Part shown: positions 14,905-27,284 of the stretch, one piece after another
Numbering within the stretch: position 1 is the first letter of the stretch
How the letters are laid out: each line of letters opens with the position of its first letter
Assembly (NCBI GenBank): GCA_018697195.1
Contig: CM031857.1
Location: 51,357,471-51,421,470 of the forward strand
DNA from: Certhia americana
Lineage: Eukaryota; Chordata; Aves; Passeriformes; Certhiidae
Direction of reading: 5' to 3'
DNA length: 64,000 nucleotides
Program-made: the position numbers and the translations under genes
Notes under the pieces: model-generated
Seen by the model: only the letters and a program-made list of their open reading frames with translations
The model's database searches: none
Told to the model about the DNA's origin: nothing

Positions 14905-15240
14905 TGGTGAGTGTCCTGAGGAGGCTCACAGTGATGATCAGAGGGCTGGAGCACCTCTCCTATGAAGGCAGGCTGAGAGAGTTGGCACTGCTCATCCTCA
15001 GGCAGAGATGGTTCTGAGGAGATCTTAGAGCACCTTCCAGTACCAGAAGAGACTAGAACAGAGCTGGAGAAGGACTTTTGACAAAGGTATGTAGTGACAG
15101 GACTACAGTAAAGTAATGACTTTAAACTGAATGAGGATTGATTTAGACTAGTTATTAGGAAGAAATTCTGGTGAGACACTGGCACAGGTTGCCCCAAGTT
15201 CTGGATGCTTCATCCCTGGAAGTGTTCAAGGCTTAATATA
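14905..15240 (+). mobile_element. CR1 LINE, 3' fragment
   Basis: Contains the CR1 signature around 14940 (gatcagagggctggagcacc, then tcctatgaaggcaggctgag) and, further on, 'attaggaagaaattctggtgag' and 'ctggcacaggttgcccc'. The order matches a plus-strand element running from the end of the reverse transcriptase ORF into the 3' region. It stops near 'ggaagtgttcaaggc', short of the octamer 3' tail, so both ends are lost or decayed. Confidence 0.88.
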
Positions 15241-15423
15241 AATAAATGAATGTTAAAAAACCCCAACAAAACTGCTGGAGACAAAGGATCTTTTAGCTGT
15301 AATGTTGTAGGAACAATAGAATTACCCAAGAATTCATCTTTTAAAGGCTGCAGAAATATTTTTAATTCATTTGGTATCAGGTTACCAAAGTATGGAAAAT
15401 TAATACTGACTGTTTTTTCTGGA

Positions 15424-15533
15424 GTTTTTTTTGTTTTGTTTTTTTGTTTGTTTGTTTGTTTGTTTTTTGGGGTTTGTTTGTTTGTTTTTTGTTTGTTGTT
15501 TTTTTTGTTTTTGTTGTTTTGGGGGTTTTTTTT
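15424..15533. repeat. G/T-only (TTTG)n-like simple repeat
   Basis: One hundred and ten bases without a single A or C on the plus strand, built from TTTG units, T runs and two short G runs. It generates long but meaningless frames on both strands (Phe/Val/Leu/Cys-rich on plus, Lys/Asn/Gln/Thr-rich on minus). Confidence 0.95.
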
Positions 15534-17892
15534 AACCTGTCTGGTTAGAACAATAAAAAAGACAACCATACAAGTATTTTGTGAGGAGTACTTGTAAAGA
15601 GGAAATAAGATTAAAGCAGCATATTATGTCTTAATTCACTTTCTAATGAATTATGAAAGAGAAAATAAGCAGTAATGCACTAAATAGCATCTTTTATTTA
15701 ATTTCTTCATTTTTCATTTCTAAGTTTCATTTTTATTCACTTGGTCCAATTTTTTTTCCTGACAACATAGAAAGAATATTGTGATTGTCTGTTACAGATT
15801 CTTTACTGACAAACACCGAATAATAGTTTTTGGAAGGTATTAAAAGATGAACAGTTTATCATTTCCATGTGGATTTCTTTTATCCTTAAGCATAGTTATG
15901 GATTTATTACTCTACTTATAATCCAAATTGATTTATATTCATTCAACTTTTATTGAGGCCTTAGCTGTATGATTATCCTCTCTTCACTATAGTAACACAT
16001 TAGTTAATAGCTAGTGTTTTTCTCTGTGAAATTACTTATATTTGCTTTTAGGTTAATTTTATTTAATTTCATTCATAACTTAAACAGATTTGAACTCTGA
16101 TATGAGCTTGTTTGCTTTCACTGATTCATTTTCTTGGGTAACTTCTGTTTTATGGATATCCTTGTAAATATATATAAGAGAACTAAGTACAGTATATCAT
16201 TACTTCACTTATAAATGCAGCATATACTTCCTCTCACCCACTCATTGCTCTTCCCACCCCTCAATGTTAGTGTGCTAATTCAGATCAGGAGTGTACCTTG
16301 AAGGTGAATTTCCTGGTTTTCTCCCCTATACTCCACTTCTATTTCCATCACAGAGTGGTCATGGGGTGACTAAATGCAATTCCCTTTCAATGAAGATGGA
16401 AACATTTGGAAGCAACTGGAAATAATTCTAGGTGTACATCTAATGCATTTCAGGCACAAATGGACATGGTCCTTGATGGTAGGGGAAAAACAACCCAAAA
16501 CAGAAAAATCTAAATACATTGTGGATGTTACATCTTCAGAATCAGCTCTATCATTTTGTAGATCCAATTCTATTGACCCACTCTAATTCCTAGACCCTAA
16601 GGCCTGTCTTAGAGCCCCTGCAGTTTAATGCACAGAAACTCTTCCAACATTATAAGCTGTAGTCACATTTTAATTTCCAAATCCATTTAGGTACAACACA
16701 TTTTGTGGAAATATCCTAAAGTAGAAAGTCATTCCAGACACATGCTTTCTATTCTCTTCAATACTTCCCACATAAAGATGATGTCACTCCTATTCATGCA
16801 GAAATCTACCTTATTTAACTTAAAGAGAGGAACTGAGTACTTTAGAGATTACTACCATTTAGACCTCAAGTAAATATTTCAAACAGAACCCTCGGACTCT
16901 TATCAGCTATTTATACCTGATGAACACTGACAGGAGTAGCTGTCATCAAAAAATGAAGGATAAGGTACAAAGCAGTGATCAGCCAGCTCAGGTTAGACAA
17001 CTCATAAATAAGGGTAGGGTTCAAAGACATAACTCTGACCTTTAAAAGTACCATTGAGATGACACTGCGGTGGTGCAGAGGAGAAAAAGGGCAATGAGGT
17101 TGGGAAATTTATCATCACATTATTTACGCCAACAAAAGAAAAAAAAAATCTCATTTTCTACATTTATTCTACAGTTGCCATAGTAGATATCCAAAGAACA
17201 GTAATTAGCAAGGATTAAACAGAGCAGGTCAAGCTTACTATTATTAAATTATTTGCTGTGACAAATTCACTGCTTGCAGCATTAAAGACTTAATTGCAAA
17301 GAGACTAACTTCAGGGTTGCTTACTAAGCTGCATATTTGAAATTAAAATTCAAATTGCCAGAAACTGTTAGCATAGCTCCAGAAGCAGAACTGCTTTCTT
17401 GGGCAACAGAGTGGTCTGTAGAATAGGGGGAGAGATACATGTACACTCAACCAGTCAATATAACTGATTAAAGAAAAGTATTTCTTCCTGCCATTAACAG
17501 CAGCTCAAAACTACATCCAATGGTTCAAAACCTCATATTTCTAAGTGTAAAAAAAAAAAAAAAAAAAAAAAAATCCTCTTTTTTTAAAATCTGGCAGGTA
17601 TCTTTAAATTATTACACTGTATCTGGGTGACGGCACAGTTTCATTTGGAGACCTGGCCAGAGGAGAACAACACACATCTCGAACCACCCAATCCACTGGT
17701 CAATACATGTTCTCCAACAGACTAGGCAAGATATGGAAAGACGTTATAGAAAAAGTAGAAAAATAGGGGACTTACAGTCCCCTGTAAGAGGTGCAGGGTA
17801 ATACAGACAGTGGCAGATACAACATTAGCAAAGCAAGGAACTGCTGGCATGGACAGTGAGGCTGACTGCAAGGAGGTAACTGGAACTTTCCA
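15534..17892. other. Intergenic, no gene recognised
   Basis: AT-rich, especially 15600-16210. No exon, CR1 or LTR recognised. An A25 run occurs at 17549-17573. Confidence 0.55.
17549..17573. repeat. A25 homopolymer
   Basis: Twenty-five consecutive A, without a polyadenylation signal upstream. Confidence 0.95.
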
Positions 17893-19070
17893 ATCACAGA
17901 GTCAATTAGATTCAAAAGATCTCTGAGAAAATTGAGTGCAACCTATCACCCAACATCATGATGTCAACAAAACCACGGCACTGGGTACTGCATCCAGGTT
18001 TTTCTCTAACACCTCTAGGGGCAGTGATTACACTACCACCCTGCACAACCCATTCCAATATCTAATCATCCTTTCTGTGAAGAACGTCTTCCTAATGTCG
18101 AACCTAAACCTCCCCCGGTACACTCTTGGGACTCTTGTGTCCTATTGCTGGTTGTCTGCGAGAAAAGATGAACCCCCCACTAGCTACAGCCTCCTTTCAG
18201 TTGTAGAGAATGATAAGGTCTCTCCTGAGCCTCCTTCGCTCCTGGCTAAACAACCACAGCTCCCTCAGCTGCTGCTCACAGGACTTGTGCTCCAGACCTT
18301 TCAGCAGTTCCATTCCCCTCCTCTGGACACTATTCTAGCCCCTCAATATCCTTCTTATAGTGAGGGGCCCAGAACTGGACACAGGATTTGAGGTGTGTCC
18401 TCACCAGGGCACAATCCCTGCCCTGGTGCTGCTGACCACACTATTGCTGATACAGGCCAGGGTGCCATTGGCCTCCCTGGCCACCTGAGCATACCGCTGG
18501 CTAATGTTCAGCTGCTGCCCACTGGCACCCCCAAGTTCTTTTCTTCCAGAGAGCTTTCCAGGCACTCCTTCCCCTGTAGTGCTGCATGGGATTGTTGTGG
18601 CCAAACTGCAGGACTCGACTCAGCACTTGGACTTGTTAAACCTCATACTGTTGGATTCTGCCCATCCATTCAGCCTTTTCAGGTCCTTCTGCAGAGCCGT
18701 CCTACTCTCCAGCAGATTAACATTCTCTCCCAGCTTGGTGTCATCTGCAAATTTGGTGATGGTGGACTCAATCCCCTCATCCAGATTATCAATAGACGTA
18801 TTAAACAGGACAAGGACTAACTGATCCCTGGAAGAAACCACTTGTGACTGCCCACCACGATCCTCTGGGCCTGGCCATCCAGCCAGTTCTTAACCCAGAG
18901 TGCCCTTGACCAAGCCATGGGCTGCCAGATTTTCCAGGAATATGTTGTGAGAGACAGCGTCAAAGGCCTTGCTGAAGTTCAAGAAGACAAGATCCACAGC
19001 CTTTCCTGCATCCACCAGGTGGGTCACCTGGTCATTAAAGGAGGGGCCAACACTCAATGAGCTCTGCAAT
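17893..19070 (-). mobile_element. CR1 LINE with partial reverse transcriptase
   Basis: The longest CR1 copy in the window, about 1.2 kb, on the minus strand with its 3' end at 17893 (aatcacagagtcaattagat). Read on the minus strand, a frame at 18841-18620 carries the reverse transcriptase active-site region: a '[13 protein letters not shown]' stretch, then FADD at 18751-18740, then '[11 protein letters not shown]' and 'MRFNKSKC'. CR1 reverse transcriptase moves the element by target-primed reverse transcription. The ORF is broken: other parts of the domain fall in different frames, and the 5' UTR, first ORF and endonuclease are missing. It is a dead 5'-truncated copy. Plus-strand frames of 100-151 codons over this interval (17936-18391, 18395-18820) are its antisense shadows. 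Confidence 0.95.
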
Positions 19071-22000
19071 GCATCATCAGGGACTCTAGACAGAAAACAC
19101 TGAAGTTACCCTTGTCATTATTACTACTGAAGTTTGTAACTAGCACACAGACATGGATCTTCTCTCATCATTGTATGCAGAACACCTAAATTCTGCAAGA
19201 TACAGACAAAGGGATTCTGCTAAAAGGCAAGAATTTCTGGAAATTTTTTTCAGATTTTTTTTTTTAATCCAAAAAGATCATATAGTAAGTATTAAGTAAA
19301 AGAAATTATGTTCATTTCAAGCACATTCAAATTCTTTGCTAATGAGTTGCTAAGACGTATTTCTGTACCCCTAACTTAACAGTTCCTTTTATTCTTATGC
19401 AACTGTATTTCATTCTCAAAACACCTTTTTCTGTGCAAATATAAATCTTATCAGATATACTAGACTGCAAAATTCTCTTTATAATTCAATCTTCAAGCTT
19501 GCATTTGGGTTTTGGGCATCAGAAGCACCAGTCTTTCTAATTTATATTCCCATGTGTGTACATAATCAATGAGTGGTGTCTCTGAGGACTTGTAGGAGAG
19601 GGACACCTCCAGCTATATTTAACTGCCTAATTAATCCAACACCATGCTGTCTGCTTCAAACAGTTTTCATCAAATTAAGTCTTTATATGGCACTGTGAAA
19701 TACCAACGGGAAGTGAGGGACACACAAATAGAAATGGAAGATAACCCAGGAAGGAAATGGTAGAAATAAAGTACAAAGCAACAAACTGGGGAAAAACTTT
19801 GGTGAAACAGGATGGAAAACGCCACATATCATGTTCTTAGGCGCATTTCCCCTTTTGGTAAAGTAAGAATGTAAGGAAATTACTGTTTGTCCCCACTCAG
19901 CTGCATATATTTAGGAAGGGAGATAAATGGGTATTTTCTGCTGCTTCAACATTTTTGCAGGTATACATTTAAAAGCACGACTAAGTCTTTAACAGACAGC
20001 ACATGAACAACTTTTCAATATTGATGCTGAAGAATATTTATAGCTGACCTGGAAAAAGAAAGCTTTAGGGAGAAAAAGCACTACTTTCTGTAGCATCTTC
20101 CAGCTTAAGAAGATGACAAGTACAATTTGCTAAGCTTCCTTTTTTGGTTTTGAAACTGTTGTGCAGCTGTTTCAAGACATGTTCAAGTTACCCCTGGCAA
20201 ATCTTAAAGGAACAGGTTTGTATGATACCAAAGGTTCATTCTGAAATTAATTGATTGGAGAAAGAATACCATGCAATGGGAAGTATTATTGTAAAACATA
20301 GACTGAGGTGCATTTTAGGAGCAGAAGAACTGTGGTAATAACAAATGAAAGTACAACTTTTATAGAAGGTTACAGATTCAGATTCAGCCATAGGAAAGTC
20401 TGCCCATTGGTAACTTTATATTGAAACCTCATGTGAGGAAGAGGTTTTGATAAATTTCAACCAGGACTTGGAACTGGTGCTCTAGTTAAGAAATTCTTTG
20501 AGCAAGAAAGGTTTTAAGCTGTCTTATTTCACTCCCCCTTAAAGCCCTTCTGAAAAATTTCATTTTGAGGTCTTCCTTCCAAATGAGTCCAGCTGCTTCA
20601 GCTGTCTCTGGCATCAAGTGTCCCCTTTGCAACTGAGGTATTCTGAGAGACAGCATTCAAGGGAGCCAGGATTCAGAGGACATTAAATAGCCAAGCAATT
20701 TCAATATTCTGCCACAGAATTCCAGCAATGCCACAGTATCAGATGGAATACAATCCCCAAACTAGATATTGTGGTTTTGGATGAGTTTTTTTAAAAATTA
20801 ATTTTGTCATCACCAAATCTATCTAGCAGGATTGTTTGCCTCCAGTTGGTTTCTTATGCTGAGGACATAATATACTTCAAAAACAGAGAAGGAAAAATCT
20901 TTGAAATCTATTCTTACTGATGTCACTTAGCAATAGGACTGGAAATACCACTTCAATAGCCTTGAACAAGAATAGGAAAAAAAAAAAAAGGGAAAACTAA
21001 ATTATGGGAATAATATGCAATTACATGATTGAATACTTACATTTGAAAATTATTTTTTCCAGCATTGCTAAATACATTAGCCAGAATCACTCTTCACAAT
21101 TCAATATACACAGGAATTGTTCATTGATGTCAAATTATAAAGTAATTTTATGTTATTTTCTTTTCTTTTATGGATGAATGGAATTATATGAACAATTATT
21201 CCTGAGCAAAGTACTGATTTTGACTTACCCGTGCTCTTTCTTTCCCTATCAAAGTTGTTAGAACTGTTAGAAAATAGTTGGTTGGTTTTTTTTTCTTTTT
21301 GATGGCATTCACAAAAGTGGTCAAGACTTAAAATAGAACTCATGATCTGTTAAGGGAAATGACCAAAACAAGTTGTTCTCCCAGAAAATCTTAGAATTAT
21401 GAGAGCACAGCAGAACCTTCGACAAAAGTGTTCGAAAAAAATTTAGAAAAGATACCCTGCAATATGAAGTTCTGTGCAATTTGAAATGATCATTCCAGAC
21501 AAAGAAGCTGATCTCTTTATGAAAAAACAATGCTTTCCATTATTTAATTTGATAAGTGAGTGGGGTTTATGTTCAAAAAAAATGCAGTCTAGATTCTCCC
21601 TAATTTTTTTTCTGTATTCCAGAACAAATTGAATTTTCTCTTGATACCCCCGCAATTGTTCTTGGTTCTCTATACAGACAAAGCTCATTGTGGATATAAG
21701 TCTTGGGCTGGAGATACCTCCAGAACACACTTTTAATATCGCACTTTTGACTAACATTGGAGCCAAGTGTGAATCTACTCCTACTCTAATCATTTAAATT
21801 AGGAGTTAGGTGGGTTGATTATACATCAAAACTCTTCCTTATTTTTCATTTTGTTATTACACGCTTGTCACCTAGAAGATACTTAAAGTATTGAGTCTTG
21901 CAGCTTGTGTTTTTTAAGAATATTTTTGTGATAGGTTAGTTATGTCTTTGGCACAGTTCTGTTTGCTCATAAATGTTGCATGAAGTTGTGTTTTCCAGAT

Positions 22001-22128
22001 ATTTTTGGTGACAAAAAGCAAGAGTAAACAGTTCCTTCACTCACGGGTCTAAGATTCTTTCAGCAGGATTCCATCAAAGTACAGGAGAAGGTTTAGTTTT
22101 TCCATGTCACCCTGCAAGTGTTACCCTA

Positions 22129-22173
22129 ATCATCATCATTGTCATTGTCATCATCGTCATTATCATCATTATT
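22129..22173. repeat. Imperfect (ATC)n trinucleotide repeat
   Basis: About 45 bp of ATC/ATT/GTC triplets (catcatcattgtcattgtc and onward), an interrupted trinucleotide microsatellite. Confidence 0.85.
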
Positions 22174-22602
22174 TTGGATGGAAAATTTTGCCTCCCTAAT
22201 GCTAAGGAACTGTTGTTACCAGGGCTCTTGTTCAACTTCTAAACTTGATCTGGAATCCAAGCAGGCACTGTTGGACATGAGATCTCTTGAGACTTTTGGT
22301 TAACCTATAAACTGCCCCCGACATTCACCTATTGACAAATCAGTATTACTGAAATCTAAATTATTTTAAATCTAAGCATAATTATCTCTTTCAGAACACT
22401 GAAAGCTGCAGAATTTCTTCATATACTTTCCATTACCTTTTCTCCATTGGCTTCCTTTCTGAATTAATTCCTTAATTAGGGAAACCTGCTTGAGGAAATA
22501 TTGCTTTAAAATGTTATTAATACAATATCTTCTACTTTGAGTTAAAAGGTGAATATAGTTACCAAACAATTCCCTAAGCTCTGGTATTCAATTTATGGTT
22601 CC

Positions 22603-22643
22603 TTTTTTTTTGTTTGTTTGTTTGTTTTTTCTTTTTTTTTTTT
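22603..22643. repeat. T-rich (TTTG)n simple repeat
   Basis: T run, four TTTG units, then another T run interrupted by one C. Simple repeat with no coding value. Confidence 0.9.
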
Positions 22644-23360
22644 CCTTTATGCTTAGAAATTTGTGTCCAGTTTGAAACCAGACCACCCAGACATTCCTTT
22701 TATTTATGTCTATTAATCTCTATTTATTACTATCTCACTCTTTATTACCAAATGTTGCACAGGGAAATTCCAGGGAGACAGGAATGGTGGCCCACAATCT
22801 TACTGGATAAAAAACATAACGTACTCTCAAAATACATTTTATGAACATGAGGTCCCTCCTTTACACAATACACTACTGAAAAATTGCATGCATATTATAT
22901 AAAAGAAAACAAAATCCTTGGGGTCCATGAATTAAGATGTGTTTGACTGTTTCTTGTAGAACGTAAAAGTTATAACTGTAAGCTGTAAAGAATCACTTCT
23001 GAATGACCAATTCTGTTCCCAACCTGAGAAAATCTAGGTCTGTAGAGTGCAGTCTAAAACAATCCAGACAGGATACTTTCAGAATCATTGCCTGAATCAA
23101 GCATGTGAGAAGACTGAATGGCTGCCAGCCTGGATTTTTATTGTAGTAAGAGTTGTACCAATGTCTGATTGTAGTAGCTAATGGCATTTTGTGATTTGAA
23201 GTAAATTGGGTGTGATTCATTTATCTCCTTTGAAAAGTAACTCACAAAAAATGTCATACACTAAAGAGCTACAGTTTTATGCATCACGTACAAAGCTGCC
23301 TGGCTACTTCTCATGTGCACTTTCTTCCTCCAGTGAGTACTGGAATATGATGGGTATGTC

Positions 23361-23470
23361 TTTAATTTAATTATAATTTTTAATTTATAATTAAAAAATA
23401 CTAATTTATAAATTTTTTAATTTAATTAAAGTTAATAATTATGATTTTTGTTTAATTATAATTTAAGTAA
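23361..23470. repeat. AT-only low-complexity, partly palindromic
   Basis: In 110 bases only one C and four G occur. The tract is made of TTTAATTTAATTATAA-like words that are complementary to one another within the tract, so it can fold back on itself. Confidence 0.85.
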
Positions 23471-26400
23471 CTTCAGCTGTAGTTTAATCTACTCTGTTCT
23501 GAAAAAAAACTCAAAAAAGTAGAAAAGCTTTATAAAAAATATGCTCTAAAATAACAGCACATCTTTACAATTGCTGAATATTTTTAAGTTATATTTCTCT
23601 CTGAAACACAGGGATTATGTGTCAGAAATAAACTGTGGTGGACTGAAGAATCAAGGAGATAAAGGTCCTTAGAGAATATAAATTTTAGGTGATCTCCCAC
23701 AAGACTTAAACTTCTAGCTAGAGATAATCTGATAACTTCTAAAAGATAAATGTTATCAGCAAAAATGTTTCCATGAAGATTACATATGAAAAGAAATATT
23801 TGAAGTCTGTGAATCCTTGGCCTTCCAGGCAGTCTCCACTTGAACTCAAACTGACCTTGGGGCCTAATTTGGTTGTCCCAGTAATGATGTAGATTAGCAG
23901 GGATGAGTTTTTAGTTTGTGTATTCATTGCAAGCTTTGATGAGTTCTTGACTTCAAATACTGCTCTGAGATACTGTCATTAAATCAATGAATAACAAACA
24001 AACCAGTCAGTATAAATGGAAAAACATTGAGCAGGAAGATGTAGAAATAGAGAAAATTTGCTTTTTCTTAGTAGCGCGCACTTTTTAATAAGAAATTAAT
24101 TCACTTTATAGTTAGGCAAAACAAAACATGCTCTAGAAAATAGCAACAAAGATGTTCAAAGGTAGCACAACAAAGCATGGAAACCATTTTGCCTGGGGGA
24201 AATTAAGCTCACAATGAAATATGAGGAACAGGCCTACCAGAGCACGCCTTCATGAGCTGTCATGCTGTGCCTATCATTATCTGAGCATTGCCATGAGACA
24301 TATCCAGCTGCCTAGTCTGTCCATGCTCTTCCCACATATCACATATATCCCACATACTTGGAACAGTGTAATTGCCTTTCTCCCATTTGGTTGACCTACT
24401 TGGTTCATTACTTGTTTTCCAAGGTGACATGTCAAAAGACTGGAAGAGATAGTTTATTGTTAAACTTTTCTTCACCATTACTGCAATCTTTTTCATGCTG
24501 AAGAAATAGCACTTTATTAGGAAAAGACTGCTATAGATTGCCCGAATAAGAAATGATCGGTATCAAGGATCCAGTGTTACTGCTGCACTACAATTCCACT
24601 CTCATGCAGACAAGGCAAGACTTCAGAATCCCAGAGGAATCCCTCAATAAAGAAAGGAAATCTAACTAAACAAGCACCTTCTCTGAATTAAGGATAGCTC
24701 TACCACATCTTCCACAGTTTTTGGCAATTTAACCACCCAATTAAATGAATCCTTTCAAGTGGCATGTGCTAATCCCACTGACTCTGGGTTGCCTGTTATA
24801 ACTTCTCCTTCTCCATCTTCCTGTTTTTTCTGCCATGTGCCTTTTAAAATCTTTTAAGCACTTCAGGGTAGAAACCAATGCTGCTGTGAGACCCAGGGTC
24901 TACTTAGCTGACCTACTTAGTACAATCACTGTTAGCAACTAAATGTTGTTCCCATGAAAAATTCAGCGCTGAAAATTATCAAAAGCAGATTTAACTTCTT
25001 TTCGTATATTAAATTCACATTTTTCTATAACATGCCTGGTACCTCCCAGATGGTGCATGTCCCATTTCTAATGTATTTTAAAAGGTTTTTTTTCTGTGCC
25101 AGCCTTAGGGTGCAATTAAATAAAGCCAATACCACCAAGACTAGTGTATGAAGGCAATGCATTAAGCACTTTGTATCCCAGAGCTGTACTACATATAGAT
25201 ACTTCTTTTCAAAATTCCCATATTTGTCATAAATACAAGTGGTTTTGACAGGAGCCAAATGCTTGAGCCTGTCCTTTTTTTGACCTGAGCATCACATTTT
25301 GTACAGAATATTCTTGCTGTGCAGAAATAAAGATAACTAATAATGCACAGGAGAAAAGAGAAGTTCTAGAAAATGTTCTGCATACAACTTAGAGAGGAAA
25401 AAAAATCCCTTGCAAAATTAAAGCTGAACTACTTATCCCAAAGTTATGAGCACTTCTTGAAGACTATTATTTTTGATCTTTTCTTCTGCTTTTCTTCCAC
25501 TTGGTCTTGGGACATTCTCACGTCATCAGCTCAGTAAGTGTCTTCTAACTGTCAATAATTTTATTTACCCCAAGATGTTTTAAAGAGCAATTAATTCTGC
25601 CAGAGTAAAAAAAAAAAAATCTTTTCCCTGTCCTTTTCAGCATCCCACTGATTTGACTGACAAGCTATCAAATATGTATATTACCTAAAAGTTGCCAAAT
25701 GACAGAATATGTTCAGAGTAGTGAGAAAGGCTGGTGAAAATAAGTAGGGTTTGGACACATTACAGAAACATTGTGTTTGGAGCTCTTCTCAACTATTTTC
25801 TAGCCTAACATTATCATTACCCAAAAAGTGGCATATTATTTGACTGCTGGGACTATGCCACCAGAGTAAAAAAATCTAATGATGTTGGCACATCACTTAA
25901 AATCCAAGACTTGGATTGATGTAGAACTGTTCAAGCTCTAGTGTGACCTAAAAGTTACACCATGCCTGGACATCATTGCTCTGGCCCTATTCTCTGTCTG
26001 TTAACATCAGCCTGCTCTGCAGTGCCCATTGTAAAGCCCTGGATATATCACTGTGACCTTCCTCACTCTCACCTTACCTGTAAACTACAGGTGGAACAGG
26101 AATAGGAGAAAACTGGGATGGCCACGGTTTTCTTCCAGATAGCTACAGAAAACACATAAACATAATTTACCCCTTCAGAGAGCGGGGTAAGAGAGGCACT
26201 AAAAGACTACAGGGACTGAGTGTGTTCTCTAGTGTCTTCTCCCTGGAAGAGGCCGGATTAGAAGAGTGTTTGCAATTAGGATTAAGGATTTCTGAAATCC
26301 TTGTCAGCTTTTCTCCTGTGTAAAAGACAGATGAAGAACAATATTGGCCAAAGCCTAAGTAAAAATCAGAGTTGAATGCACAATGCTTATACAAGTGTTA

Positions 26401-26639
26401 AATTGATTCACTTCAGTAAGGAACAAAATAGTTCCAGCTGAACAGGTTGCTTCACATTTAAAACTGGAAGTTCATGACTAGTCCAATTAAGTCCCAAATA
26501 AATACTTCTCCAGCTGACTTGATTCAGTTTAATGGAGGAGAGAAGTACTGTCAGATGTGAAAATAGTCCCGTCCTGCTTAATATGACTTTGGTGAAAAAA
26601 ATAGTCTGGCCAGTTCCAGCTGAGCCAATTGCATGAGTT

Positions 26640-27284
26640 AAGTTATGGTATTTCATTAGAACACAAAACAAAGGCTGGTCTGAGTTTTTCTGAAGTTTTT
26701 TGCATCTTTAAAACTGGATCTGAGAGTGAAGGAGAAGCGGTGGAATGTCTGAGGTGGTTGTTTTCAAAACATAAAGATAAGAGTTTTCAGCTTTCCTTCA
26801 CACACAGCCTGTGTTGTCTGCAGTGCAGACGGCGAGAGAGAGAGCTCTCCTTTGCTTTTGGTTAGTTTTTGGCTGGATGAAGCAGAGAAGTTCTCCAGAC
26901 TGTGGTTTTCCTTCCTTTTCCTTGGAACTACTTGTACCTGTTCTGGACACAAACCCAGCAGAGCCCCAGGAGCTCAGACCCATGGCCTGGCCTGGGCCCA
27001 GCATTTCCCAGCATAGAGGGACTGAGAACAATTGAGTGAGCCGAGCTACAGCTGACAGGAGACTTTCTGAATTCAGCATCTCTTCAGAGGGGAGAGAGGT
27101 TTCGTTGTTTAGCATTGTTCATTTCTTGTACTGGGAAGTGCTTTGCTTGTTAAATAAACAATTTTTTTCCACTTTCCTCCAAGGAAATCTTTTTCCCAAA
27201 CCAGCTGGGGGAGGGGCCATTTGGATTTGCTTTCTAGAGGGACCCCACTCAGAAGTTTCTCCCCAAATTTGCCCTAAACCCGGA
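26640..27284 (+). mobile_element. Probable solo LTR of an endogenous retrovirus
   Basis: The right part resembles a family of avian LTRs: 'gttaaataaacaattttttt' with an AATAAA polyadenylation signal at 27153-27158, then 'ccaaggaaatc', 'aaccagctgggggaggggcc' at about 27200, 'tttgctttctagaggga' and 'aaatttgccctaaaccc'. This is the R-U5 side of a plus-strand LTR. I could not place the left end or a target-site duplication, so the start is approximate. No gag, pol or env sequence adjoins it, consistent with a solo LTR made by recombination. Family assignment is from memory of similar avian sequences and is not verified. Confidence 0.55.

Larger units (their letters stand above)
19071..26639. other. 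Intergenic, no gene recognised
   Basis: No exon recognised. A 116-codon minus-strand frame at 21793-21443 has no domain I know and is treated as chance. Simple repeats in the block are listed separately. Confidence 0.55.

Noticed and set aside
15210..15597. 119- and 115-codon frames on opposite strands
   Set aside because: They are translations of the G/T-only simple repeat and flanking CR1 sequence.
17936..18824. Plus-strand frames of 151, 141 and 106 codons
   Set aside because: Antisense of a CR1 element whose real coding strand is minus.
21443..21793. 116-codon minus-strand frame
   Set aside because: No recognisable domain or motif; length is compatible with chance in AT-rich DNA.
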